59,822 bases of DNA from Acidobacteriota bacterium. Its GTDB lineage: Bacteria > Acidobacteriota > Terriglobia > Bryobacterales > Bryobacteraceae. A model generated the notes under the pieces. The model was not told the origin of the DNA. It saw only the letters and a list, made by a program, of their open reading frames with translations, and searched no databases. Below are positions 33,094-42,112 of this stretch, piece by piece. The stretch spans positions 1 to 59,822 of the forward strand of contig JACQZR010000259.1 in assembly GCA_016213775.1 (NCBI GenBank), read 5' to 3'. The translations under genes were made by a program, and so were the position numbers. Position 1 is the first letter of the stretch. Each line of letters begins with the position of its first letter.

Positions 33094-35439
33094 ATGAACA
33101 ACGCTTACGTATCTACTCCCGGAAGCAGCGGGCTTTGGAAGCACGGCCTGCTCATAACATTGCTGTTCGGCTTCACGGTCATGCTGGTCGGCGGCTTCTT
33201 TATGTATCAGACGCGCGCGCCGATCCCGGCCCAGGTAGTGGCCTCCAGCGGGCGCGTCCTTTTCACAGCCGCCGATGTACAGGCGGGACAGGAACTGTTT
33301 CGCAAACGCGATTTGATGAACTACGGATCGGTGCTCGGGCACGGAGCTTATCTTGGTCCGGACTACACAGCCGAAGCGCTGCACTGGATGACGGAAGCTC
33401 TCCAGGAAAACTACACCAACGGTAACTACGCCTCGCTCGACGTGGCCCAGCGCGCGGCGGTGGACGCTCAGGTAGCAACGGAACTGCACACCAACCGCTA
33501 CGAGGCTTCCACTCAGAAATTGCTGTTCACGGATAACCAGGTGAAGGGGTTCGATCGCATCACGGAGCGGTATGCGAAACAGTTCCGCGCCGGCGACGAT
33601 GCACGGGCGCTGCCCAAGGGCGCGCTGCTGCCGCCGGAGGAGGGAGGGTCCGACCCCGCAAAGCACATGGAGGCGTCGCGCCAGTTCGCGGCCTTCATCA
33701 CCTGGACCGCGTGGCTCTCCGCGGCCAAACGGCCTGAGGCGGATCACAGCTACACGAACAACTGGCCCTTCGACCGGCAGGCCGGGAATGGGCCGACGGC
33801 CGGCGCAATGATGTGGTCCGCCGTGTCAGTGGCGGGGCTGATCTTCTTCCTCGCTGTGATCCTCTACTTCCAGCATCGTTACCGTTTGCAGACAGACGAT
33901 GTGCCGGGCGCAAAACTGGCCTTCGACATCCCGGCGATGGCGCTCACCGATTCGCAGAAGGCCACCGCCAAGTACTTCGTCGTGGCGTTGCTGCTGTTCC
34001 TGTTTCAGTCAGTGTTGGGCGGCAAGATGGCGCATGACTATGCCGACGGCGCGACCTTCTACGGCTTCCCGTTGAACGACATTCTTCCCTTCAACGTGGC
34101 TCGCACATGGCATCTGCAACTCGCGGTCTTCTGGATCGCAACAGCGTGGCTGGGAATGGGCATCTTCACGGCGCCGCTGGTGAGCCCTCGCGAACCAAAG
34201 CATCAGAAACTGCTCGTGAACATTCTGTTCGGCGCTCTGGTGGTGGTGGTAGTGGGCAGCCTGGCCGGCGAATACCTTTCGGTGAAAGGCCTGCTCGGCG
34301 AGAACTGGTATTGGCTTGGCACGCAGGGTTGGGAGTATCTGGAACTCGGACGGCTGTGGATGTACCTGCTGATCTCGGGAATGGGCATCTGGCTCTTCAT
34401 CGTCTACCGCGGCTTGCGCGATGCGCTCAAAGCCGAGAAGGATAAGGGCGGCCTCACGCACCTGCTTCTCTACTCCGCGGCGGCGATTCCGGTGTTCTAC
34501 TGCTTCGCGTTGTTCATCGGCAAGGACAGTCACATCACGATGGCCGACTACTGGCGCTGGTGGCTGATTCACCTCTGGGTGGAAGGCATGTTCGAAGTGT
34601 TCGCGGTGGTGGTGATCGGATTCCTGATGGTGCGGCTGGGACTGGTAACGGCCCGCTCGACGCTGCGCGCGTTGTACTTCCAGTTGATCATCCTGCTGGG
34701 CAGCGGCATCATCGGCACCGGCCATCACTACTACTGGATCGGCGCGCCGGAATTCTGGATGGCGCTCGGCGCGGTGTTCTCGGCACTGGAAGTGATCCCA
34801 CTGTCGCTGCTGATGGTGGAAGCCTACGGCCAATACAAGATCATCAAGCAGGGCGGCATCGACTTCCCGTACAAGGCGGCATTCTGGTTCCTGGTGGCAA
34901 CCGCGTTCTGGAATCTGTTTGGCGCAGGCGTGCTCGGCTTCCTGATCAACCTGCCCTTCGTGAGCTACTTCCAACACGGCAGCTTCCTGACAGCGGCGCA
35001 TGGACACGGCGCTCTGATGGGTGTCTACGGGATGCTCGCATTGGCGCTAGCGACGTTCTCGCTGCGCAACATGATCCGTCCCGACCGCTGGAAAGAAAGG
35101 TGGGTCATGACCGGCTTTTGGGGTGTGAACCTCGGACTGATGGGCATGATCGTTATTACGCTGTTGCCAGTGGGCGTGATGCAGCTCTACGCCAGCTTTG
35201 AGAAGGGCTTCTGGTGGGCGCGCTCGTTTGACTTCTACGCGCAGCCGGTAATCAACAAGCTGCTGTGGCTGCGCATGATCCCTGATACAGTGTTCATCGT
35301 GGTGGGCGTGCTACCGCTGGTCGCAGCAGGAGTCTACGGTCTCGTGAACCTGCGCGACCGTCGCCTGGCTCCGCGAAACACACCCGTGTGGGTAGCGGAT
35401 ACAAATGACGACTGGCAGCCGTCCGTTGCCGGTGATTAA
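33094..35439 (+). CDS. norZ: Quinol-dependent nitric-oxide reductase (qNOR)
   Basis: A 781-residue membrane enzyme that reduces 2 NO to N2O with electrons from quinol. The N-terminal helix (LLITLLFGFTVMLVGGFFMY) and a periplasmic domain of about 200 residues, the fused cytochrome-c-like region lacking CXXCH, distinguish qNOR from cNOR. The heme-copper-oxidase-like core follows: WHLQLAVFWIATAWLGMG, HLWVEGMFEVFAVVVIG, GTGHHYYWIGAPEFW and HGHGALMGVYGMLAL supply the His ligands of the hemes and non-heme iron. It stands alone. Its stop overlaps the convergent PEP-CTERM gene by 4 bp. Function may be NO detoxification. Confidence 0.95.
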   Translation: MNNAYVSTPGSSGLWKHGLLITLLFGFTVMLVGGFFMYQTRAPIPAQVVASSGRVLFTAADVQAGQELFRKRDLMNYGSVLGHGAYLGPDYTAEALHWMTEALQENYTNGNYASLDVAQRAAVDAQVATELHTNRYEASTQKLLFTDNQVKGFDRITERYAKQFRAGDDARALPKGALLPPEEGGSDPAKHMEASRQFAAFITWTAWLSAAKRPEADHSYTNNWPFDRQAGNGPTAGAMMWSAVSVAGLIFFLAVILYFQHRYRLQTDDVPGAKLAFDIPAMALTDSQKATAKYFVVALLLFLFQSVLGGKMAHDYADGATFYGFPLNDILPFNVARTWHLQLAVFWIATAWLGMGIFTAPLVSPREPKHQKLLVNILFGALVVVVVGSLAGEYLSVKGLLGENWYWLGTQGWEYLELGRLWMYLLISGMGIWLFIVYRGLRDALKAEKDKGGLTHLLLYSAAAIPVFYCFALFIGKDSHITMADYWRWWLIHLWVEGMFEVFAVVVIGFLMVRLGLVTARSTLRALYFQLIILLGSGIIGTGHHYYWIGAPEFWMALGAVFSALEVIPLSLLMVEAYGQYKIIKQGGIDFPYKAAFWFLVATAFWNLFGAGVLGFLINLPFVSYFQHGSFLTAAHGHGALMGVYGMLALALATFSLRNMIRPDRWKERWVMTGFWGVNLGLMGMIVITLLPVGVMQLYASFEKGFWWARSFDFYAQPVINKLLWLRMIPDTVFIVVGVLPLVAAGVYGLVNLRDRRLAPRNTPVWVADTNDDWQPSVAGD

Positions 35440-36086
35440 GGAACTGGGCGTCGGTTACGAGATACAAGCCCCATCACCGCCAGCACGGCCCCTACCAACA
35501 CCGCGGGCCCGGGTTCGGGCACCGGGTCCGCGACGTTGCCGCTGATGGTGAGCGCAGCCCCCAACGTGTAGTAGACCGCGTCAGGGTTGGGTATGCGCGA
35601 CATGATGAAACTGAACGGAAGCCCGAAGGCGGCACCCTTGTTCCCCAGGTAGCTGGGGGGTGCATTGGCCACCACTGCTACCTGCGAGCCGAGCGTGTTG
35701 CTGCTCACCTCCATCCCGTTGGCGCCAACCGCGATGTTCTGCGCCGAGTTCCACCCGCTGCCCACAACAAAGTGGTCCGACCAAAGGCCGGCGAAATTCG
35801 GATCCTGAAGGACCAGCCCGCAAGGCGTGGTGTTCGGGAAGCAAGTCTCGTAAATGTACACTGCCGTGACGTCCACCAGGACCGCCTGCAAATCGGCGTT
35901 CGTCGCCGGGCGATTTCCCTGGTTTGACACTACCCACCCGGCGGCCTCCTCCAGCGGGATGGAAAACCCCGTGGGCGTGTCCGACGTGGTGAAGTGATGC
36001 TGGAGGAAGATCGATGTGCCCTGGCACAAGCTTGGGCCGGCGACGCTGGCAGCTAGTACGGCCGCCACAACCACACGTGAGAGCAT
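35436..36086 (-). CDS. PEP-CTERM sorted exported protein
   Basis: A 216-residue protein with a signal peptide (VVVAAVLAASVAGPSLCQ). The mature part is rich in Asn, Gly, Thr and Val with no recognised domain and two cysteines in ETCFPNTTPC that may pair. The C-terminus has VPEPGPAVL, a hydrophobic segment and RNRRPVP, the PEP-CTERM signal handled by an EpsH-type exosortase. That exosortase is not in this window. The genome therefore seems to use exosortase as well as the sortase at 28226. Confidence 0.8.
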   Translation of the reverse strand: MLSRVVVAAVLAASVAGPSLCQGTSIFLQHHFTTSDTPTGFSIPLEEAAGWVVSNQGNRPATNADLQAVLVDVTAVYIYETCFPNTTPCGLVLQDPNFAGLWSDHFVVGSGWNSAQNIAVGANGMEVSSNTLGSQVAVVANAPPSYLGNKGAAFGLPFSFIMSRIPNPDAVYYTLGAALTISGNVADPVPEPGPAVLVGAVLAVMGLVSRNRRPVP

Positions 36087-36220
36087 AGTACATTGTCACA
36101 CGCGCGCTACCTCCCCAACCCTTCAATATGGCCGCGGCAATCGCAGCAGGCTCATCATCCACCGCGCGCGCCGGCTACTGCGACGGGAAAGAAATGGAAT
36201 GGGGCAGCCGCAGGAGATGT

Positions 36221-36246
36221 TTCTGTCGCGACCCCGCGACAAGAAA
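36221..36246. promoter_or_regulatory. Hairpin in the divergent PEP-CTERM/phosphoesterase gap
   Basis: TGTCGCG (36224-36230) and CGCGACA (36235-36241) pair perfectly around ACCC, and TTC/GAA extend the stem with one bulged base. It lies just before a weak promoter-like pair, TTGAGA (36247) and TATCTT (36269) with 16-bp spacing, whose start would fall at the phosphoesterase ATG (leaderless). An operator is possible. Confidence 0.3.
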
Positions 36247-36279
36247 TTGAGAGCCGATCGCCGCTTGCTATCTTGAATC

Positions 36280-36876
36280 ATGCGTTTGTTGGTGTTCTCG
36301 GATATTCATAACGATGCGAAAGCGTTGGAAAGGTTGCTGGCGGTGGAAGCAGATTACTACTTCGCCGCCGGCGACCTTGTTACTTGGGCCAAGGGATTCG
36401 ACCGTATGGGGGGCATGTTGGCGCAGCGCGCCGGGAGGGTTTATGTGATTCCGGGGAATCACGAATCCGAAAGCGACATTGCGCGGTTGTGCGAACAGCA
36501 CGGGTTGCACAACTTTCACGGGCGGTCGCTGCAGACGGGTGGTTTTCAAGTGGCGGGACTCGGGTACTCCAACATCACACCATTCCACACTCCGGGCGAG
36601 TACGGCGAGCCGGAAATGGCAAGCCGGTTGGAACCCTTCGCCGCGCTGCATCCTCTGATTCTGGTGTGCCATTGCCCACCTAAGGGAACACCGCTCGACC
36701 GCGCGGGCGAAGGCCAACACTTCGGCTCTCAGGCGGTGCGCGAGTTCATTGACCGTGTCCAGCCGGAATACTTCTTCTGCGGCCACATCCACGAAGCCGA
36801 AGGCACACAGACGCAAATCGGCAAGACAAAGTGCGTCAATGTTGGCAAGCGCGGCTTCCTGCTTGAGATAGAATAA
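36280..36876 (+). CDS. Metallophosphoesterase
   Basis: A 198-residue calcineurin-like phosphoesterase with all blocks in order: FSDIHND (D-x-H), AAGDLVT (GD), IPGNHES (GNHE), VCHCPPKGT (H) and FCGHIHEAEG (GHxH). These bind two metal ions. Cytosolic, substrate unknown. It lies 8 bp before the DapA-family aldolase gene, in a likely two-gene unit. Confidence 0.9.
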   Translation: MRLLVFSDIHNDAKALERLLAVEADYYFAAGDLVTWAKGFDRMGGMLAQRAGRVYVIPGNHESESDIARLCEQHGLHNFHGRSLQTGGFQVAGLGYSNITPFHTPGEYGEPEMASRLEPFAALHPLILVCHCPPKGTPLDRAGEGQHFGSQAVREFIDRVQPEYFFCGHIHEAEGTQTQIGKTKCVNVGKRGFLLEIE

Positions 36877-36884
36877 CGTTTTCC

Positions 36885-37793
36885 ATGAGTTCGACAGTCC
36901 TGTTTACGGGCGCCCATGCCGCAATCATTACACCCTCGCGTCCGGAATCCTATCAGATGGACCTCGCCGCCACTCTCGAGGTCATCGACTTTCTGTGCGA
37001 CTGCAAGGTCAGAGGAATCGCGATGTTCGGCGCCACCGGTGAGTTTCCACATTTCGCGGTGGAGGACCGCATTCGCCTGACGCACATGGCAATCAAAAGG
37101 AGCCGTGTGCCGGTTCTGGTGAACGCCACTCATTCGTGTCTCGCCGAGGCTTCGGCGATTGCTGAACACGCGGCGTCGAATGGCGCGGCCGCCGTGATGA
37201 TCCAACCGCCGGCTTACTTTCGTTACGACGGACCGGAGGTTCGCGAGTATTTCCTGCGCTTCATCGACGATGTGGACGGGACGATTCCGGTGCTGCTCTA
37301 CAACCTGCCGGCGTTTAACAACGCGATCCCGATTGCTGTGGCGCAGGAGTTGTTGGAGAACGGAACCGCGGCGGGCATCAAGGATTCGAGCGGCGATTGG
37401 GACTACTTTTGCGGGCTCATGGAATCGCGCCGCAAGCGGGATTTTCCTCTGCTGATGGGCAACGACAGTATCACTGCGCGGGGCCGGGCCGCGGGCGCCG
37501 ATGGCTGCATTTCGGGGTGCGCCTGCGCGATCCCGGAGCTGTTGGTTGCTCTGGATGAGGCCACCCTCGCTGGGGAACGTGAGCGTGCGGACCGGCTCGC
37601 CGCGCTTCTGGCGGAGTTTGTGGATTGGGTTGTGAAGTTCCCCGGGCCTGCGGCAGTGAAGGAAGCGACGGCGGAACGCGGCTTCAAGATAGGCGCGCGG
37701 GCTGTACCGTTCTCGCCGGAGACCAACCGCCGCGCGGGGGAATTTCGCGAGTGGTTCCGTGGCTGGCTGCCGGCGATGTTGAAATCCTGCTGA
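36885..37793 (+). CDS. Dihydrodipicolinate synthase-family aldolase/lyase
   Basis: A 302-residue class I aldolase of the DapA/NanA family. FGATGEFPHF corresponds to the carboxylate-binding GTTGE motif, VLLYNLPAFN carries the catalytic Tyr, and AAGIKDSSGDW carries the Schiff-base Lys. The differences from DapA (GATGEF, NLPAF) suggest a sugar-acid aldolase or other keto-acid lyase rather than lysine biosynthesis. The stop is 30 bp from a convergent DUF5615 gene. Confidence 0.85.
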   Translation: MSSTVLFTGAHAAIITPSRPESYQMDLAATLEVIDFLCDCKVRGIAMFGATGEFPHFAVEDRIRLTHMAIKRSRVPVLVNATHSCLAEASAIAEHAASNGAAAVMIQPPAYFRYDGPEVREYFLRFIDDVDGTIPVLLYNLPAFNNAIPIAVAQELLENGTAAGIKDSSGDWDYFCGLMESRRKRDFPLLMGNDSITARGRAAGADGCISGCACAIPELLVALDEATLAGERERADRLAALLAEFVDWVVKFPGPAAVKEATAERGFKIGARAVPFSPETNRRAGEFREWFRGWLPAMLKSC

Positions 37794-37822
37794 GCTAATG
37801 CCACCGCCGCGTTCGCAGAGTG

Positions 37823-38152
37823 TCAGCGGACTTCGATGACGCGCTCTCCGGAGAGTAGAGCTGCCATGATTCCCAGCCACGCTGATCCGACAACCGACAG
37901 CAGCATTCTGGTGCGGCAGTTGCCGAGGCGGATCCAAACGAGACGGGCAGCAGGGTTCGGCGCGTTCGCCATGTGAAGGAAGTCGCCGTCTTTGCTGATC
38001 AGGATGGCGCCCGTCTGTCCAGCGTAGGCCCAAATCACACGATCATCGGCGTCCTGCAGATTGACATCCAACACGTGCTCACAGTCTACTCCGCGGGAGG
38101 CCAGGAACCGAGCGAGCGCCGTGGGCAGTTGATTGTCGACGAGGAATTTCAC
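37823..38152 (-). CDS. DUF5615 PIN-like toxin
   Basis: A 109-residue PIN-like protein. The N-terminal FLVDNQLPTALARFL holds the first catalytic Asp, ADDRVIWAYA a second acidic patch, and ILISKDGDFLHM the third. This set binds metal in Mut7-C/DUF5615 RNase-like toxins. Its start overlaps the DUF433 stop by 4 bp, the usual coupling in this class of toxin-antitoxin pair. RNase action is inferred from family. Confidence 0.8.
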   Translation of the reverse strand: MKFLVDNQLPTALARFLASRGVDCEHVLDVNLQDADDRVIWAYAGQTGAILISKDGDFLHMANAPNPAARLVWIRLGNCRTRMLLSVVGSAWLGIMAALLSGERVIEVR

Positions 38153-38379
38153 GAGGTCTGGAGGACGCTGTGGTCGGCCTGATGCGCGGCGTACTCGATC
38201 GCGGCGTAGATGTCTTCGCGTTCCAGGTAGGAGTAGTCGGTTAGGATCTCCTCGAAGCTAGCTCCGCTGGCTAGGAGTTCGAGGATGTCAGTGACGCGAA
38301 TACGAAAACCGCGAATGCAGGGGCGCCCGCCGCATTTGCCGGCTTCGATGGTGATGCGATTGCGTCTGTCTGGGGTCAT
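38149..38379 (-). CDS. DUF433 antitoxin
   Basis: A 76-residue DUF433 protein: ITIEAGKCGGRPCIRGFRIRVTDILELLASGASFEEILTDYS-type core (seen as IRGFRIRV, LLASGASFEEIL, LEREDIYAAIEYA), a strand plus helix-turn-helix. It is upstream of and overlaps the DUF5615 gene. GAAGG lies before the ATG. It belongs to a different DUF433 subtype than the protein at 20094. Confidence 0.85.
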   Translation of the reverse strand: MTPDRRNRITIEAGKCGGRPCIRGFRIRVTDILELLASGASFEEILTDYSYLEREDIYAAIEYAAHQADHSVLQTS

Positions 38380-38437
38380 GCGCCTACCTTCAGTCTACAT
38401 CGGGAGTCTTTAGGAAACCGTCTCCCTAACTAAACGG

Positions 38438-38489
38438 TCGCGGCTCGGAATCGCTCGTGCTGATTTGGCAAGAGTTTCTGAAGCCGCGA
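38438..38489. other. Inverted repeat between htpX and the DUF433 gene
   Basis: TCGCGGCT (38438-38445) and AGCCGCGA (38482-38489) are perfect inverted copies, 36 bp apart, in the 156-bp gap. A smaller hairpin, CCCCG (38513-38517) with CGGGG (38525-38529), lies next to the htpX stop without a T-tract. These may end htpX transcription or bind a regulator of the toxin-antitoxin pair. Confidence 0.3.
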
Positions 38490-38535
38490 GCGTTAAGCAA
38501 GTCGGACGCATTCCCCGCTGCTGACGGGGCGAACT

Positions 38536-39381
38536 TTACGCGCGGGCCTGACGCAGGCGCGCGATACGCTCCTCAGTGGACGGATGGGTGGAGAACAACC
38601 GCATCATCGACTGGCCGTTGAACGGCTTGATGATGTACATGTGCGCCGCGGCTGGCGACACATCCATCGGGATGCGCTTGGACCACATTTCGAGTTTCTG
38701 CAACGCGGCCACCATCGCCCCGGAATCGCCAGTGTACTTCGCGGAAGCACCATCGGCGCCGTATTCGCGAGTCCTCGAAATGGCCATCTGGATCAGCATG
38801 GCGGCGATGGGAGCGACAATCATCATCACCAGGCCACCGAGGAGACCTCCGCCTTCCTCTTCGTCATCGTGACGGCCGCCAAAGAAGAACGCCATCCGGC
38901 CAACGAAAGTGATGGCCGTTGCCATTGTGGCGGCGATCGAGCTGATGAGGATGTCGCGGTTGAGGATATGCCCCAACTCGTGGCCGATGACGGCTTCGAG
39001 TTCGCGGTCATCCATTAATTCCAGCAGGCCGCCAGTCACCGCCACTGAAGAATGGCTGGGGTTGCGGCCGGTGGCGAAGGCATTGGGCGCGTCTTCCGGA
39101 ATCACCCACAGTCGAGGCATCGGGAGACCCATCTTCTCGCAAAGGGCTTTGGTCATTGGCGCGATCCGCGCATGGACGTTGGCGTTTTCCGACTCGGTGA
39201 CGGGCAGGGCGCCGCTCGACATGAGTGCCATCTTCTCGGAGAAGAAGTAACTAAAAAAGTTCATAGCGAGGGCAAGACCAAGACCGATCCAGAGTCCGCC
39301 GCGGCCGCCAACGGCCTGGCCTCCGGCAAGAAACAGTCCGCTCAGTAAGCCCAGCAACAAGACAGTTTTGACGCTATTCAT
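38536..39381 (-). CDS. htpX: Zinc metalloprotease HtpX
   Basis: A 281-residue M48B membrane protease for quality control of inner-membrane proteins. Two N-terminal transmembrane segments (VLLLGLLSGLFLAGG and a second to about residue 45), the catalytic HELGHILNRD with downstream Glu in SRTREYGADGASA, and a hydrophobic hairpin near residues 150-200 are present. The C-terminal LFSTHPSTEERIARL is typical. A -10-like TATAAT (39397-39402 on the minus strand) lies 15 bp before the ATG with GGGAG between; no clear -35. Confidence 0.93.
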   Translation of the reverse strand: MNSVKTVLLLGLLSGLFLAGGQAVGGRGGLWIGLGLALAMNFFSYFFSEKMALMSSGALPVTESENANVHARIAPMTKALCEKMGLPMPRLWVIPEDAPNAFATGRNPSHSSVAVTGGLLELMDDRELEAVIGHELGHILNRDILISSIAATMATAITFVGRMAFFFGGRHDDEEEGGGLLGGLVMMIVAPIAAMLIQMAISRTREYGADGASAKYTGDSGAMVAALQKLEMWSKRIPMDVSPAAAHMYIIKPFNGQSMMRLFSTHPSTEERIARLRQARA

Positions 39382-39430
39382 ACCACTCCCTCTCTTATTA
39401 TAGGATGCAGCCGGTGGGAGGAGGTTTCAT

Positions 39431-39814
39431 TTACCGGATGCGCCGGGACCGGCGGCGGCGCTCCACGTCGCGGCGACGTTCGGCGCGCAGCACTTCCTCC
39501 TCATTGAGCCCGAAATAGTGGGCCACTTCATGCCATACGGTGTCTTCAACGATTTTCCGTAAATGGTCCTCATCATGTGCCATGCGCTCGTGCGGACCCT
39601 GATAAATGGTAATAGTGTCAGGCAGACTGGCCGGCTCTGAAACGCTTCGTTCGGTAAGTGGACGCCCTTGATACAGGCCCAGCAACCCCGGTTCTGGCGG
39701 CTCGCTCTCCACCAGAAAGGCGATATTTCGCAGCCGCCCGAGAAACGGCGGCGGGATACGGCGGATGGCGCTATCCACTATCGCATCGAATTCGCGGGAA
39801 GGAATCTGCATCAT
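39431..39814 (-). CDS. Small minigluzincin-type metallopeptidase
   Basis: A 127-residue protein of the zincin family formerly DUF1025. The single zinc motif is in VEDTVWHEVAHYFGLNEEEV (HExxH). LGLYQGRPLTERS and TITIYQGPHERM are family features. The last 20 residues are almost all Arg/Glu (ERRRDVERRRRSRR). It lacks a signal peptide. It starts 15 bp after the malQ stop, likely co-transcribed. Confidence 0.82.
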   Translation of the reverse strand: MMQIPSREFDAIVDSAIRRIPPPFLGRLRNIAFLVESEPPEPGLLGLYQGRPLTERSVSEPASLPDTITIYQGPHERMAHDEDHLRKIVEDTVWHEVAHYFGLNEEEVLRAERRRDVERRRRSRRIR

Positions 39815-39829
39815 GGTGAACGGCGTGGC

Positions 39830-42061
39830 TCACAAAGCCCGGCCCGTCTCGCTCAAACGGTGGCGGAACATAGCGGCGAAGTCCCGCGGCAGTCGCGCGG
39901 TGCGCAACTCCTCCACCGTATATTTCATCTTGCGCCGCCAGTTGGGATATTGCCAGGTGCTCGCCGGAAGATTCTGCTGGTCGGGCTCCTTGGTGAGATC
40001 TTCCTGGTTGAGCACCAACAACATCGATGGCGTACGCACAAGGAATCCGATAATGGCGCTGTGCAACTCGCCAGTCAGTTCCGGCACGTCGGCGGCGCTG
40101 CGAGGGAACCACGGCGGAAGCAGCTTACTCTCGTGGAGCATGTCGAGCATCCGCTGTTTGTCGGTGGCACGCTCGCTCAACTGGCGCTGATAGCTGGCTT
40201 CATCGGGAAGCAGCCCGGCGGCCTTGCGCGCCTCAATGTCGCGGTTGATCCAGAAGCCGGCGAGCGTCGGCAGATCATGAGTGGTGGAGGACACAAGCGC
40301 CTGACGCGCGTACTCCTCCGGCTTGCGATAGCGAGTACCGTCCTTCTCAAAGTAGAAGACCTTGTATCCGAGCACACCGAATGCATCAAGCGAAAAGCGC
40401 ACAAGGTCGGACACAGTGCCGAGGTCCTCGCCCACCAGAAAGAAACGGCCGCGATGACTCTCCAGAGCGAGAATCCGCAACAGGTCCTCATAGAAGTCCT
40501 GCACGTATGCGCCGTCCTTGGCCTCCCATCCGTCGGGGATCCAATAGAGGCGGAAGAGCCGCATCACGTGATCCATGCGCAGAGCACCGCCGTGACGGCT
40601 GTTGGCGCGGATGGAATCAATGAAGAGCTGGTAGCCGTCCTCACGAAGCCGCAGTGTGTTTGGAGGAGGGAACGCCCAGTCCTGGCCGTTGGGCGCGAAG
40701 CCGTCAGGCGGAGAGCCGACGCGGCACCCGGAGACGTAGTACTCGCGATAGGCCCAGAGGTCGGCGCCGCACTTGTCGATGGCGAGGGCCAAGTCGTGAT
40801 ATAGGCCTACAGGCAGTCCGAGCTCGTGGGCGTATTCCTGCACGCCGGCGAGCTGCTGATCCACGACCCATTGCACGTAGCAATAGAAAGTGATTTGGCG
40901 CTGATGCGTCCGGATGAACTCGGCCACCTGCGCAGACTCCGGGTCCTGCCAGTAGGCCGGCCAATCGGGCCAAATCCAGAGATCGGGGTCGCGCCGGTGG
41001 ATATGGTCCCAGAGCGCGCAGTATGTGGCGAAGCGCTGGAGCCTCTCGCCCTGCCCGGCGGCGTAGGCCTGGAACTGCTGCTGGCGTTCGGTATCGCCAC
41101 CGCGCAGAAACTCGCGAAAGGCCAGTTTGAGAAAGTACTTTTTCGCGCGCCAAACGGGCTCGTATTCCACGAACTCCGAATCGCGCCACTTCTTAAGATT
41201 GCGTTGCACACGCTCGCCGGCGAAGATGCGCCGTGCCGCATCGGATGCCCTGAACTCGGGCACACTCTCGATGTCGATGTAAATGGGATTGCGGAAGAAG
41301 GCCGAATTCGGCAGGTACGGGCTGATGTTGTACGGCTGGCGGTTGTCGATGGCGTGTAGCGGATTAAGAGCGACGAACGCACATTGCACGTCCATCTTCA
41401 GCCACGGGAGCAGATAGGCAAGATCGGTGAAATCGCCACAGCCCCAATTGCGATGCGACCGCATCCCATATAGGCTCACTGCAACCCCGGCAAGATGACC
41501 ACCGTGCTCCAGGACATCGGGGAACCAGGCGCGATCGGGGGTAACGATCAGCCGGCAATGGGCCGTGTGGCCGGCAAGGGTAGTGGAGACGTCATGGTAA
41601 CCGCGCGGGATCTTGGGGCAGTGGAGTTCGATCTCCACCATGTCGATGCCGCCGACGTTTTCGTGTTTGGTCCGTTGCAGCCTCGTGGTCTCGATGGAGA
41701 GCCGGGTGGGCTGGCTACCCTCCAACGTCAGCGTCAGAGTGACGGCGCCCGGGAGGCTCCCGGCGGCAGCGCGCAACGGCAGCACGATCTGTTGATTCTC
41801 GGAAACCACGAGGGTGGGAGGGAGCAGATGCTGCCATTCCGTCACGCGGCGCATGCGTAGCGATTGGTCGAGGTCGTCAGGCGTATCGCAGGCAACGCCG
41901 AGCGCGCGCAGTAGCGCCTGCTTCACCTCAGGGGCGGGAATATGCTTCCGGCCCCAGATATCCCAGTATTCCGGCTCAATACCCCAGAGCCGGGCGGCCG
42001 CGTCCAGTTGCTCCAGGAAGGCGGGCGAAGGGGTTCCGTCGGGAGGGAGGTTCATTCGCAA
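39830..42061 (-). CDS. malQ: 4-alpha-glucanotransferase (amylomaltase)
   Basis: A 743-residue GH77 enzyme that transfers alpha-1,4-glucan segments between maltooligosaccharides. The first 150 residues are an extra beta domain like that of the larger MalQ subtype. The barrel has YNISPYLPNSAFFRNPIYIDIE, the nucleophile region ALRMDHVMRLFRLYWIP, the acid/base FFLVGEDLGTVSD, and SSTTHDLPTLAGFW. It works in glycogen or maltose metabolism in the cytosol. Divergent from nuoB with 51 bp between starts. Confidence 0.93.
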   Translation of the reverse strand: MRMNLPPDGTPSPAFLEQLDAAARLWGIEPEYWDIWGRKHIPAPEVKQALLRALGVACDTPDDLDQSLRMRRVTEWQHLLPPTLVVSENQQIVLPLRAAAGSLPGAVTLTLTLEGSQPTRLSIETTRLQRTKHENVGGIDMVEIELHCPKIPRGYHDVSTTLAGHTAHCRLIVTPDRAWFPDVLEHGGHLAGVAVSLYGMRSHRNWGCGDFTDLAYLLPWLKMDVQCAFVALNPLHAIDNRQPYNISPYLPNSAFFRNPIYIDIESVPEFRASDAARRIFAGERVQRNLKKWRDSEFVEYEPVWRAKKYFLKLAFREFLRGGDTERQQQFQAYAAGQGERLQRFATYCALWDHIHRRDPDLWIWPDWPAYWQDPESAQVAEFIRTHQRQITFYCYVQWVVDQQLAGVQEYAHELGLPVGLYHDLALAIDKCGADLWAYREYYVSGCRVGSPPDGFAPNGQDWAFPPPNTLRLREDGYQLFIDSIRANSRHGGALRMDHVMRLFRLYWIPDGWEAKDGAYVQDFYEDLLRILALESHRGRFFLVGEDLGTVSDLVRFSLDAFGVLGYKVFYFEKDGTRYRKPEEYARQALVSSTTHDLPTLAGFWINRDIEARKAAGLLPDEASYQRQLSERATDKQRMLDMLHESKLLPPWFPRSAADVPELTGELHSAIIGFLVRTPSMLLVLNQEDLTKEPDQQNLPASTWQYPNWRRKMKYTVEELRTARLPRDFAAMFRHRLSETGRAL

Positions 42062-42112
42062 GGGGAACTCTTATTCTAGCGGTTTCGTGGGATAATCTGG
42101 AATTAGACCCAT

